The notes beneath the pieces were generated by a model that was not told the origin of the DNA, searched no databases, and saw only the letters and a list, made by a program, of their open reading frames with translations. DNA of 64,000 nt, taken from NCBI GenBank assembly GCA_907163375.1, contig CAJQUW010007403.1, positions 1 through 64,000 on the forward strand. Reading direction: 5' to 3'. Shown piece by piece: positions 10,923 to 21,544 of the stretch (the first letter of the stretch is position 1; every line of letters starts with the position of its first letter). Both the position numbers and the translations under genes were made by a program. Source of the DNA: Prostheceraeus crozeri (Eukaryota; Platyhelminthes; Polycladida; Euryleptidae).

Positions 10923-11060
10923 ACAAATTTTACAAATAAAAAAAAGGCCACATTTCATCTTAGATTTGATTGGCACAACATGTTTCGGCCAGCTCTCCTT
11001 CAGGTGCAACGCTGCAGTGAGGTTACAAAGATACAATTTGACATAAAGGAACACAATTTG
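10923..11060 (-). repeat. Fragment of a second Penelope-type terminal repeat
   Basis: On the minus strand the sequence reads CCTGAAGGAGAGC, then TGGCCGAAACATGTTGTGCC. This is the CTGA...CGAAAC layout of Penelope-associated hammerhead motifs, but it differs from the motif in the 6066-10290 element, so another family is implied. It is flanked by an A-rich run. No coding part remains. Confidence 0.4.
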
Positions 11061-11499
11061 ACGAAAATCGATGCATGCGGCGTAACAGATGAAACCACTA
11101 TGATAACAATGAATAAAGCGACATTGTTTAAAGTTGAAATGCTAGCAAAGTAAAGGAGCAGTAGCAATGCATTGCCAAATATGATACTGAGAACTATTCA
11201 CAGATGTAGACAGCAAAACTGGCTCACTACAAACTGACATTGGAGGATGGTTGCATACTGATTCTGCTGAATTATATCACTGACACTATTATCTAGTCTA
11301 CATCATTTGATAATACCAAATAGCCGCTTCTCCAATTGTAATGATAGGATATTAGGGCTACTAATCTGCTGCGCTGGGTGGCATGTGTAAATAAAGCCAT
11401 TTATGAATAGAAAATAATTGACATGAAACGCTAAAATAAGAGCAAATTAATAATACGTGAATACTGAAATGAAAGAATCATTGCAATTGATTTATGCAT

Positions 11500-11795
11500 G
11501 TCACATGTGCCAGTTAATGTTGATTTCGATCGCACATCTCATGTGTTTCATATCATTGTACAAGTAACCTCATTATCCCAGACATTTTTCAGACCTCCCT
11601 CAGCATCTTATTTTATGGTGAACAACGGCGGCGCGGTGCAGTGCAGCATTTTTATTTTTAACGTCATTAATCATTGTCATCCTTCCCTTCCCATTTGCCA
11701 TTAATCATATTGCATTGTTCATTCGCTACGAGTACTTCATCCATGTTTGTTCCCAACTTGTGCAATAAACTATTTTGAATTTTTGAATTTTGAGA
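11500..11795 (+). repeat. 3' tail of a truncated LINE
   Basis: The plus strand shows GTGCAATAAACTATTTTG followed by repeated TTTTTGAA/TTTTGA and a GAGAGA run. An AATAAA followed by short tandem tail repeats is the usual 3' end of CR1/RTE-like LINEs. The element's upstream limit is uncertain and no reverse transcriptase sequence is retained. Confidence 0.45.
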
Positions 11796-12042
11796 GAGTG
11801 AGAGAGAGATAGTCATGAAAATTTCTCAATATTAAAGGCCCCGATTGGAGTCTCTGATTTAGTCCCTATCGTGACCACTCTTAACGCATAATCAGTTATA
11901 CGAGTACAGAGATTTCATTCTTCCACAGTGAGGCATCAATAATTAAAAAAGTGTTTTTTAAACAGATACATCGACCACAGTGAAAAGGCTTTCAATGTGC
12001 ATCCACTTAGATTTACATGTGTATTTTTTTATCCTGTCTCAC

Positions 12043-12143
12043 AAGAGCAGGAACCGAATAGAACTCGGAAGACGCGATGATTTGTGGCAGCCATGAATAG
12101 AATGCACTGCATTCTCCGAGACTACAATTTTCAGCCTCGTTGC
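12043..12143 (-). CDS. LARGE-like GT8 glycosyltransferase, internal exon
   Basis: This exon ends ...SVPAL before a GTGAGA donor and joins in phase 0 to GHGFNTGV in the terminal exon. That reproduces the conserved PALGRGFNTG junction of LARGE proteins. Upstream it encodes ENCSLGECS and a Trp-containing stretch corresponding to LARGE's VENQSDWYLG region. Two acceptors are possible: CTGCAG at 12144, which needs one base from the preceding exon, or ACGAG, which gives a phase-0 exon 12043-12135. The few residues between the DTD exon and this one are not accounted for, so a tiny exon may be missing. Confidence 0.75.
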
Positions 12144-12595
12144 CTGCAGAAACTCTTGCTACCGGTCGGATGAGATGATTCAACCACTTACCTGTCAAGC
12201 CACTAAAATTCATCAATCAAGATAAACAATTGGATATTTCTGAATTCTTTTTATATCAAAAGCACTTCTTTAGAAGTATTTTAACATTTCTTTAATGTCC
12301 CTGTGGGAACGAATCTTGCGAAAAACTGGCGGATGTCAGCTGCAGAATATCATGCTACAGTTCAGTCATATTTGCGGCATATTCGCCGGCGACAATTCGC
12401 GAATTCGCGCTCTATATGCCACCTTTAACTTTTGACTTTCTCTCTTATTTTCTTTAGTAATCCGCCTCTACAGCCGAGGCTCTATTTTCTCCCTCACCTC
12501 CTCACCATCCCCCACATATGGTTAATCTATCTAAGAATTAAGTGCAGACTATCATTCTTTGATAATGATAGGAATATAGAGAATCCGCTTGTATC

Positions 12596-13035
12596 TGTTG
12601 AGTTTGATGACATGGCCATCAATTTCGCAGGGAAGTAAAAACAAGCAGTTGTAATATATTCATACTTGTGCAGAGTTCGTCTCAGACAATTCTGAGAAAG
12701 GTGACGGTGACACTGCGCAGACGTGAGAACTTTACTGAAATACAAATGCAAACAACGTAACAAATATATTGCGTGCAGATGCTCGGGAGTACAGTAGCCA
12801 ACGAATCAAAGTTAATAGAAAAACACACATCCCGGCGCACTTGTAAGAAAACTGTTCCACATTGCTCTGATTCACGGACAAAAAGAAAAATGTATCACTC
12901 TAACATGGATAGCAGATGGTTAGCTATAAGCACTACTAACTATGATTGTCAGTATTGTGAATTGTCATTATTTCATGAAGAAGTCTGTCATTCGCTGAGA
13001 TACAAACAACATGGGGTTAGATCACATATCCAACA
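12596..13035 (-). repeat. Copia 3' LTR
   Basis: A 440 bp direct repeat of 22404-22864, bounded by TGTTG and CAACA. On the minus strand it is preceded by a purine-rich tract (AGCTCAAGGGGGCG), the expected plus-strand primer site. Confidence 0.92.
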
Positions 13036-13092
13036 CGCCCCCTTGAGCTAAGCACAAAGTTTATGTACATGAGATGAGAACTTGATGCGTCC

Positions 13093-14975
13093 TTAAGGCT
13101 TAGTTAAGGTGTCTGCTACATTTTCATCTGAGGAAATATACTGCAAAGTTCCTTGTCCTGAACAAATGAAATCACGTATAAAGTGGTGTCTGATATCTAT
13201 ATGTTTAGTTTTCTGACAAAGTGAGGCATTCTTAGCGAGAGTGATTGTCCCTTGATTATCGCAGTATAATTTGAGTTCTTGATATTCGCATTTCAAATCA
13301 TTGAGCAGTTGAATAAGGAATTGTGCCTCTTTGATTGCTTCTGCCAACGCAAGATATTCTGCTTCACATGAAGAGAGCGCGACTGTCGGTTGTTTTCGTG
13401 TTTTCCAGCTTATTGGACTTTTGCTGCCTGATATTTTGAATACGTAGGCTGAAGTAGAACGTCGGTCGTCGTGATCCGATGCCCAGTCTGAATCGGAGAA
13501 TCCTGATAGATTGCCATCTTGTACCTTGCTATAGACAAGTTTCAAATCTGCTGTAGCTTTCAGGTATCGTAGTACTCTCTTCGCTGCCATAGCATGTTCA
13601 TTGCTCGGGGAATTTAAGAACTGTGATAGTTTTGAGACTATCCATGATATATCTGGTCGAGTTGACAGACTTAGATAAAGTAAACCTCCGATGAGTCCTC
13701 TGTAGTCGAAATCAGGCGTTACTTCGTCTTCGGTTTTCGTCGATCGTATTCCCTCGACAGCAGGAGTGGAGACCGGTTTGCAGTCGTTCATTCCATATTT
13801 ATGTAAAAGTCTCTTCACATAAGCTGATTGATTCATTGATATATTGTCTCTATCATGTTTGAAGTGAATGCCCAGAAACCAGGTGATCGGTCCTCTATCA
13901 TCAATCTTAAATCGCTCTTGTAACTGAGATTTCACATCGTTGGTGAATTGTTCGCTTGTCGATGTGATGATTATGTCGTCAACCCAAATAATAACAATCA
14001 TATAATGTTCTTTGTCGTTACTCTGAGATGGGCTGGAATACGGGCTTTCAGATGTAATTTTGGTGTAAAGGCACGGGTCCGTTCTCGATTGCGAGAATCC
14101 GCGTTCTTTGAAATAAGTGTCAAGAAGATTGTTCCAGTTTCTGCCGCTCTGTTTTAATCCGTATATAGACTTTTTCAGATGACATGTAAGATGACCGTTT
14201 TCTTTTGTTTTCTCAAATCCTTTCGGCTGCTGTAAGTAAATATTGTAATCAATTGGTGCGTTAAGGTGAGCTGATTTCACATCCATTTGATGGACTTGCA
14301 TGCCGTTTTGTACTGCCGTTTGCATTAATGCACGTATGGTAGTCATCTGTGTCGTGGGCGAGTAGGTTTCGTCGAAGTTAAGTCCTTGGATTTGTGAAAA
14401 TCCTTTAGCGACGTATCTCGCTTTGTAGCGAATGATATTTCCTTCAGTATCTAGCTTCTTTGTAAATACCCATTTACCTTTGGTTTCGGTTTGATCCTCA
14501 GGTAATTCTGTTAGGTCCCATGTTTCGTTTTCTTCTAAAGACTGAATTTCTTCTTTCATGGCTTCGTTCCATTTTTCTGATTCTGTCGAGTTGACTGCTT
14601 CTTCGTATGTATCAGGGATATCGTACAGGATATTGGTCGAATAGGCCATGGTCTCGTTTACATAAAGTTGGTTGATAAATCTGTCGGGGATCTTTCTTGT
14701 ACGTTTTGGCCTACTCGGAGTAGCTGTATTATGCGGCGCAGGAATTGTGCAGAAATCGTCTTCTTCTGATTCGCAGTCTTCAGATTAATCATCTTTCGAT
14801 GTTGGTGCGTCCCGAGTGTTTCCTGAGGTATCGAGGAATCGAACATTTCTCGAGTTCCTGATTCTTCTTGTTGCAGTGTCCATGATGAAGTACGTGTCAT
14901 TCAGTGGGTTGATACCGAGGAAATCTCCAGGTGAACTTCTGGTTCTAGTTTTGTTTTGTGGGCTTCATCGTATAC
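13093..14975 (-). pseudogene. Copia pol, reverse transcriptase and RNase H part (fossil)
   Basis: The long frame shows Copia reverse transcriptase motifs: ETYSPTTQMTTIRALMQ, QMDVKSAHLNAPI, YGLKQSGRNWN and the YADD-equivalent WVDDIIIT. RNase H follows, with GFSDSDWASD, SSCEAEYLAL and KTKHIDIRHHFIRD near the end. It is the downstream half of pol, separated from integrase by the LINE at 14976-20232. It is part of a broken element. Confidence 0.92.
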
Positions 14976-15062
14976 TAAATCATTTTCGTGCTGAACGAGG
15001 AGGTCCGGAGCAACGTACAATTTTGCAAGATTAAAAACGCGTGATTTTCCTCTGAATTACAG
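14976..15062 (+). repeat. 87 bp 5' UTR segment, identical to 19708-19794
   Basis: The segment from TAAATCATTTTCG to GAATTACAG is identical by eye to 19708-19794. Here it runs directly into AAATGG, the start of ORF1. In the downstream copy it runs into GTAAGT, a perfect splice donor. The 5' copy therefore looks like an exon from which an intron has been removed. Confidence 0.85.
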
Positions 15063-15064
15063 AA

Positions 15065-16261
15065 ATGGCTCATGCAGACACAATTTCATCATGCAGGAAC
15101 ATGGACGACGGCGCATTTGAACTCAATTCACCCACAGCAAATATCGGGACGTGTAAAAACTGTACCACGCAAGTATCAGAAACTGATATTCACTTAAAAT
15201 GCGACCGTTGTGATCTCATCTTTCATGTTTCATGCATTGAACTTCCTGACTATGAAATTGTAAAGTACTTTCGCCATAGTAAAAGAAAATTTATTTGCAA
15301 AACCTGCATAATCAAGCTGCATCCTACAGACATACAAAACATACACGACTACACAAAAAACAGAACACGAAGCAGTCACACACAAACACACGAAACAGAA
15401 GATCAACAAAAAATCAAACTTTACGAAAAAACAAAAAAAGATTTACTGAAATCCATCGATGCATATGAAAACGAAATTCGAAAGAAAGAACAAGAGGCAC
15501 TGGAATTACAAGCAAGGATCAATGGATTGGAAACCGAATTACAAAAGCAGCATCAAGAAATAAAAGAAGTACACTGCATGTATACAAAAATGAGAAGACA
15601 TGAAAATGAAACAAAGAAAATCCACCACGAAAGTGAAAGTGACAGTGACAATGAGAGTGAAACAGATGATGAAGAACTAAAAGAAGTGTTATATGGAAGA
15701 CAAATGTTCAAAGAAATTAGAAAGATATCTGAAAACATGAAAAAAATTGAAGCGGAAATACAGAGAAACAGCGAATTTAGAAGAACAATACAACAGCAAC
15801 AAGAACGACAGCAACAACAACAACAACAACAACAGCATCTACAATGGCAACCAAGATATCATCACAATGACAGAAGAATGATATGTTATTTCTGCAGGAA
15901 GCCGGGGCATCACATCAGAGACTGCTGGAACAGACAGAAACGAAATTTAAATAATAGCAGATATTATGACAGAAACGGGAGCCACAACCGGCGGAACGAA
16001 CGATATGGACAGGATGAGCGAAGAAGAAGATACGATGATAGGCGTCATGGAAGATACGAAGATCAACATGAACAATACGACAACCGGAGAGAAGTTGACA
16101 GATACAACAACGAAAGACAAAGAATAGCAGAGGAAGAAGAACGATTCAGAGTAACGAGGACCGGGAGCAACAACACACACATACAACACTACACACCAAC
16201 ACGCATACTACATCACCGAACTGAAACACGACAGCGATCACCTGTAAGACCTTTCGTTTAG
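15065..16261 (+). CDS. LINE ORF1: PHD-type zinc finger, coiled coil, poly-Gln, CCHC knuckle
   Basis: The 398-codon protein has a PHD-like finger at about residues 29-83 (CKNC, CDRC, FHVSC and CKTC pairs). A long charged coiled coil covers residues 100-235, then a Gln-rich run near 240-257, a zinc knuckle CYFCRKPGHHIRDC at about 274-287, and a basic Arg/Tyr-rich tail. It is presumably the RNA-binding partner of ORF2 in the retrotransposition particle. A PHD finger together with a CCHC knuckle is an uncommon ORF1 layout. The start follows the 5' UTR segment by two bases, and the frame is whole. Confidence 0.88.
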   Translation: MAHADTISSCRNMDDGAFELNSPTANIGTCKNCTTQVSETDIHLKCDRCDLIFHVSCIELPDYEIVKYFRHSKRKFICKTCIIKLHPTDIQNIHDYTKNRTRSSHTQTHETEDQQKIKLYEKTKKDLLKSIDAYENEIRKKEQEALELQARINGLETELQKQHQEIKEVHCMYTKMRRHENETKKIHHESESDSDNESETDDEELKEVLYGRQMFKEIRKISENMKKIEAEIQRNSEFRRTIQQQQERQQQQQQQQQHLQWQPRYHHNDRRMICYFCRKPGHHIRDCWNRQKRNLNNSRYYDRNGSHNRRNERYGQDERRRRYDDRRHGRYEDQHEQYDNRREVDRYNNERQRIAEEEERFRVTRTGSNNTHIQHYTPTRILHHRTETRQRSPVRPFV

Positions 16262-16268
16262 CACGCCA

Positions 16269-19200
16269 ATGGAAGGAGAGGATGAAGACGAACTCACTGA
16301 ATATTTGAATATTAAGTACGTCAACATAAACGGACTCAATGATGATAAAATTTTAAATTCTGACTTGATGAATGATATGGAAAATGCTGATATAATTTGC
16401 TTCTGTGAAACTCATTTGAAAGATATTGATAACTTTCCCATTATCAAAAATTATGAAGGTCACCACTCAATAGGAAAAAAAGAATGCAAACTTGGTAGAA
16501 ACATAAAAGGAATATCAATATTCTTCAAAGATAGTTTAATCAATCTCAAATTTGAAAATATTGTGAATTATAAAGGCACAGTCATGATCGAAAAGATATC
16601 AAGCACTAAATTTCGTTGTTTTAAAGATATTTACCTAATTATCTGCTACAGAGGTAACAAAGAATCAAGATATAAAGATAAACAGTTTTTTCAAATCATT
16701 AAGAATTATATCCTCCAATACAATATGGAAAATATAATCCTTATCGGAGATTTGAATGGACGGATTGGACTAGAAAATGACAACCTACACTTCGGTATTC
16801 CAAAAAGAGTATCTGCTGATACAACATTAAATAATTATGGTCGTGATATACTAACATTTTGCAATGAAACTAAATTGATCATAGCAAATGGTAGATTTGA
16901 GATAGAGGAATCCAAGGGTATGTGCACTTTTCATTGTGTTCAAGATATTACAGTAAAAAAATCTATGATAGATTATTTCATATTATCGGAATCAATTTTG
17001 ACATTATTGGATAAGTTTAAAATCAGTCACCCTGTCTTATATACTGACCACTCACCGATAGAAATAACTCTAAAATTAACAACAAATAATGTCCAAAAGG
17101 AAAATAAGGAACCGAAGCAAATTCCTTTCCAACACTGTAAAATATTTCCCTATAAATGGACCCACGGAAATAATGTAAGCTTTGATGATACTATATTCCA
17201 AAGAAATTGTGAGGCTCTATCGAATAAAATTGACGCTCAATTGATGAATTGTAATGACATATATACAGAGCTTTTACAAATAAAAGATGAATCTACTATT
17301 CCTATAAATAGAATTAAGAAATCGAAATACTCGGGAAAAATAACAAAACTTAGAAATTTACATAGGAAAAATGTTACTATTTTCAAGCAGAATCAATCTG
17401 ATAACAATTTGAAAAATTTACTAGTTTCCAAGAGACAACTAAAAACAGAAATTAGAAAAGAAAAAAGAAAGATAAAAAGTGATAATATAGATAAACTTAT
17501 CTTTGCTAAAGAGACCAATGATCAAAAAAGCTATTGGAAGCTAATTAACAAAAATAAGAAACCTGTAATAACAAGCAATCTATCTGCTCAAGATTTCCTT
17601 AATCAAATTTTAAATGTAGACCGTTATCATTCCTATAAAACGACTACTGATAATCAGATTGAAATTAAAGAAATAAACTGCGATGAACATTTAGATACCA
17701 TGATCACAAAAAATGAAATAAAGCAAACTATAAAATTAATGAAAAGCGGTAAATCAAGTGGTCCAGATAAATTGGTATACGAAATGTTTAAAATAAATGA
17801 CAATTCAATACACATTTTACAAAATCTGTTCAACAAAATTATGACTGAAAATGACGAAATACCATTCTCCACAAGTTGGATTACTCCTATCTATAAATCT
17901 GGAAATAAAAATGATGCAACCAGTTACAGGTATATAAATTTGAGTTCAAGTGTCGAAAAAATATTAACGAAAATTTTGAATGAACGATTGAATGAATTGT
18001 TATATCATCATAAAATAATTCACGAATGCCAGATAGGATTTCGAAAGGGTAATTCCACCGTTGATGGAATCTTTATCGTTAAAGAAATTAGCCAAATATA
18101 TAAGAATTACAAACAGCCTCTCTATCTATGCTTCATAGATTTATCAAAGGCATTTGACTCGGTTCCAAAAACTTTAGTTATCAAGACGTTACAATCTGTT
18201 TTACCAAACAGCAATTTTCTCCGTCTAATGACCAAACTAATAATTGATAAGAAATATAGAATACTATATAATGGAAATGAAACTGATTTATTTACATTGC
18301 AAAATGGTGTGCCTCAAGGAGACAGTTTGTCGCCGACTTTATTCTCATTATTTATGAATAGTTTAATAAACGAAATTCATTCTAAGATAAATGAAATCAA
18401 TGCAGCTAATATCGGTCATATCAAAATTCCTTGTTTAATATACGCCGATGACATTGTGCTAATGAGTAACGATAAAACTGGATTAATTGATCAAATCAAA
18501 ATTGCTCACTTCTTTTGTCGGAAAAATGGACTGAAAATTAATTATGAAAAAACAAAAGTAATGATTCAAAATGATAAATATGATCATGATTATCTTGACA
18601 TTGACTTCAACGTCGAGAAGAGACGAATTGAGATAGTAAAGGAATATAAATATCTGGGTCTATGGCTCTCACATAACACTAAAAAGCACCTTGAATACTT
18701 GTGTAAAAAGGGTAACAAATTTGCCTATCTGACAGCAAAAAAATTAAGAGAATTTGGACATGTGAATGGATTAGTCGTGAAGAATACGTTCGACATGCTA
18801 ACTTTATCGAAAATGAAATACGGTGGAGAATTTTGTTTTCACAACAAACTATCTGATCTCAATAAAATTCAAGCACAATTTTACAAACGTTTCTATCATT
18901 TGAATAACACGACAGCAAACTATTGCCTGAATGGCGAATTTGGTCTGCTGCCATTTGAATATCATTTTTACAAAGCAGCAATCAATTATTGGATTAAAAT
19001 AGTTTTTTGTGATGGCAATAATATCATAAAAATGTGCTACAACCACATAAAAGAAAACTTAGTTGAAATGAAATATTCCTATACCTGGTGTTGGCGTATA
19101 CAAAAACTCCTGAAACAGTTGAATTTATTATATCTTTGGCAAAATCAAAAACATTTACAGATAAGTGAGAGAAAATGCAAGTCCATTGTCAAAACGCGAT

Positions 19201-19664
19201 TAATAGAGCACTTTAGAAATGAATGGTTGGACAGCGCTAAGAAGAGTCAAACCGGCATGGACTATTTAGAATTAACGCAATTTGACTGTCAGTTGAAGAA
19301 CTACTTAACCTTCAATTTCAATCAGAAAGATGTCATAACTTTGCTAAAATTTAGATGTGGAAACCATGATTTAATGGTAAGAATAGGCAGTTATAAAAAC
19401 AGATTTGCTTATGAAGATCGAATCTGCAATTTATGCGCTGAACAAAAGGTGGAAACAATATTTCATTTCATTTGTGAATGCACCTTATACAATGATATCA
19501 GAACACGTTTCATACCATTCTGTATTGATGCTTCTAAATACGATTTCTATGACATGATGCAGAAGCTAAATGTAGGTAATCTATTGAACTTAACGAAATA
19601 CATCAGAATGGCCAATGACATCAGAGCAATAAAGAAATCGGAAGGGTACTTGTTAGGTGATTAA
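16269..19664 (+). CDS. LINE ORF2: APE endonuclease and reverse transcriptase
   Basis: The 1131-codon frame starts seven bases after the ORF1 stop, so translation probably uses reinitiation. Endonuclease motifs are FCETHL (about residue 45), IGDLNGRIG (about 160), YFILS and TDHSPI (about 260). Reverse transcriptase motifs are SGKSSGPDK, GFRKGNSTVDG, FIDLSKAFDS (about 620), NGVPQGDSLSPTLFS and YADD (725-728). A C-terminal Cys/His motif (CNLCAEQK...HFICEC, about 1052-1073) follows. All expected catalytic residues that I can see are present. Codon use is very A-rich compared with the Copia host sequence. Confidence 0.92.
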   Translation: MEGEDEDELTEYLNIKYVNINGLNDDKILNSDLMNDMENADIICFCETHLKDIDNFPIIKNYEGHHSIGKKECKLGRNIKGISIFFKDSLINLKFENIVNYKGTVMIEKISSTKFRCFKDIYLIICYRGNKESRYKDKQFFQIIKNYILQYNMENIILIGDLNGRIGLENDNLHFGIPKRVSADTTLNNYGRDILTFCNETKLIIANGRFEIEESKGMCTFHCVQDITVKKSMIDYFILSESILTLLDKFKISHPVLYTDHSPIEITLKLTTNNVQKENKEPKQIPFQHCKIFPYKWTHGNNVSFDDTIFQRNCEALSNKIDAQLMNCNDIYTELLQIKDESTIPINRIKKSKYSGKITKLRNLHRKNVTIFKQNQSDNNLKNLLVSKRQLKTEIRKEKRKIKSDNIDKLIFAKETNDQKSYWKLINKNKKPVITSNLSAQDFLNQILNVDRYHSYKTTTDNQIEIKEINCDEHLDTMITKNEIKQTIKLMKSGKSSGPDKLVYEMFKINDNSIHILQNLFNKIMTENDEIPFSTSWITPIYKSGNKNDATSYRYINLSSSVEKILTKILNERLNELLYHHKIIHECQIGFRKGNSTVDGIFIVKEISQIYKNYKQPLYLCFIDLSKAFDSVPKTLVIKTLQSVLPNSNFLRLMTKLIIDKKYRILYNGNETDLFTLQNGVPQGDSLSPTLFSLFMNSLINEIHSKINEINAANIGHIKIPCLIYADDIVLMSNDKTGLIDQIKIAHFFCRKNGLKINYEKTKVMIQNDKYDHDYLDIDFNVEKRRIEIVKEYKYLGLWLSHNTKKHLEYLCKKGNKFAYLTAKKLREFGHVNGLVVKNTFDMLTLSKMKYGGEFCFHNKLSDLNKIQAQFYKRFYHLNNTTANYCLNGEFGLLPFEYHFYKAAINYWIKIVFCDGNNIIKMCYNHIKENLVEMKYSYTWCWRIQKLLKQLNLLYLWQNQKHLQISERKCKSIVKTRLIEHFRNEWLDSAKKSQTGMDYLELTQFDCQLKNYLTFNFNQKDVITLLKFRCGNHDLMVRIGSYKNRFAYEDRICNLCAEQKVETIFHFICECTLYNDIRTRFIPFCIDASKYDFYDMMQKLNVGNLLNLTKYIRMANDIRAIKKSEGYLLGD

Positions 19665-20232
19665 TATTCACATGCATCGTATTGAGAAAGATTATCGACG
19701 ATCAGTCTAAATCATTTTCGTGCTGAACGAGGAGGTCCGGAGCAACGTACAATTTTGCAAGATTAAAAACGCGTGATTTTCCTCTGAATTACAGGTAAGT
19801 TTAACTTTGATAGTCATTTATTTATTTTAAAATATGTAATGATGATAAATAAGACCCTTTTTCTGCTCCGGACCTCATGTTCAATAAATAATTATGATTA
19901 TACTTTGCAAATCGACTAGGAAAGGAATTGACCAATCTTGATACTTAAATATAACACTAACTTCATCATGCCGTTTATGTTATTCAACTAATATCTCCTG
20001 ACCATTATTAGAAATTGATGCATCAAATGGTGAATTACATTTGCAGGTCCTCTCCTTCCAGCGTGACTGATATTTTTTCATCTCAGCTATCATTCCATTG
20101 TCTCATCTCAAAATTGTAAATAGATATCATCACAAATTGTCATGTGCATCATAATTTGTAATCATCATGATAATGAACGTGTTTTCATTTTTGAAAAATA
20201 AACGTTTCTGACTTCTGACTTCTGACTTCTGT
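19665..20232 (+). other. LINE 3' UTR containing a second 5' UTR segment
   Basis: After the ORF2 stop come the 87 bp repeat (19708-19794), a GTAAGT donor at 19795, AT-rich sequence with a plausible acceptor TTTGCAG at about 20046, then AAAAATAAACG and three to four ACTTCTG repeats at the end. The tail repeats mark the true 3' end. Confidence 0.75.
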
Positions 20233-21544
20233 GCATGATGAGCTAAATTTGTGGACGTTTTGCATTTTTGGTTTGCGATTTGTGAAAAGTTCACAAGCTG
20301 TTTTTCCTGTGCGTCGTTGATAAACTCTATTTCTAATGTATGTAGCATATCGCACTGCGTGGGTCCACAGTTCCTTTGGGAGGCTTGCTTCACTGAGAAG
20401 GCAGTGTGACATGTCCATAATTGTTCTCCAAGTACGTTCTGCCCGTCCGTTCTGATGAGGAGAGTATGGAGCCGTAGTTGTGTGTTTGATTCCATTTGAC
20501 AGAAGAACTTCCTTAAAGCGTTGATCAATGTATTCTCCACCGTTGTCGCTGTGTAGCTGTAGCATTTTGCCGTAAGGTGCAGTGTCTGCCAGATATTGTC
20601 GTAATGTGTTGGCAGCTGCGTTTTTGGTTTTCAGGAAGTATGTATGAATCATACCGGAGAAGTCGTCAACGAAGTTGATCGTGTATTGAAATCCGTCTCT
20701 GGAAGTAGGGCTGATAGGTCCACAGATGCCTCTGTATACCTTTTTGAGAGGTTTGCTAGCTGGAGCAGATCCAGATCGGTTTATAGGAGCATGCGTCTGT
20801 TTATTGATGGCACACGTTTGGCATTCAGGTGTCTTCTTGTCGGAGATTCTCATTCCTTCGGTGATTGGTAGCGTCTTGATAATGTCCTCGTAGTTTAAGT
20901 GGCCGAGAGTCTGGTGCCATTCTGACAAGGTTTTTGTAGCGTCAGCTTGGCTGATGCTGGTCAGTCGGAAATAGTAGAGATTGTTGTCTTCAATGATAGG
21001 AAATACATTACCATTTGGAGCGACAAGGTGTGCTGAATTTTTCTGGAAACTCAGGGATGCGTTTCTTCGCGTAGCTGCGATGACAGAGAATAGATTCACA
21101 GGGAATGTTGGAGCGCATAGACCATTGTAGAGTAAAATTGTTTGCGTTCTACCGCGTTGATCGGTCATCGAGACTTTTGCCGTACCTCTGGCTGTGAGAA
21201 AACTATTTGATCGTCTTCCGTCTGCAAGTTCTACGTAGTGTGATTTTGGATCGAAATTAGCATCGAAATCAATGAATGCGTTTCTATCTTTCACGATATG
21301 ACTGGTTGGTAGCACCACAATCTACTAATAATGCCTCATTCTTGAATTTAGTTGCCTTTACTGTATCTATCGTAACAGTATAAGTGCAATCATAACGAGT
21401 GTCGGACATTACTGTGTTGTTACTATCGTAGGAATTTGACTCGTTAAAATTCACAGAGCTTGAGTCAATCAATACAGAAAATCCGTAGTCATCGGTGTAA
21501 GATACTGTAGTCTTATCGCTACTTGCACTAACATTTTGTTTCAT
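20233..21544 (-). pseudogene. Copia protease and integrase part (fossil)
   Basis: A protease-type DCGAT motif lies near the gag side. It is followed by an integrase zinc-binding region (HQTLGHLNYED and CQTCAINKQTHAP) and the catalytic core (FVDDFSGMIHTYF, LHSDNGGEYI, SPHQNGRAER). The segment ends at the LINE junction. It is part of the broken Copia element. Confidence 0.9.

Larger units (their letters stand above)
10857..12042 (-). other. Last intron of the LARGE-like gene
   Basis: This 1186 bp intron has GT (GTGAGA) and AG ends on the minus strand. It contains a Penelope-type terminal remnant at 10923-11060 and a LINE 3' tail at 11500-11795. No other gene is seen in it. Confidence 0.75.
14976..20232 (+). 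mobile_element. Apparently intact LINE retrotransposon inserted in Copia pol
   Basis: The 5257 bp element carries a short 5' UTR, two complete ORFs and a 3' UTR ending in an AATAAA signal and repeated ACTTCTG units. It sits on the plus strand, opposite to Copia. The Copia frame reads directly across both junctions if the insert is ignored, with no target-site duplication beyond 1-2 ambiguous bases, so this was an almost blunt insertion. The clade is uncertain: APE-type endonuclease, reverse transcriptase and C-terminal CCHC-like motif, with a PHD-bearing ORF1. An 87 bp segment is present in both UTRs. Confidence 0.88.
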
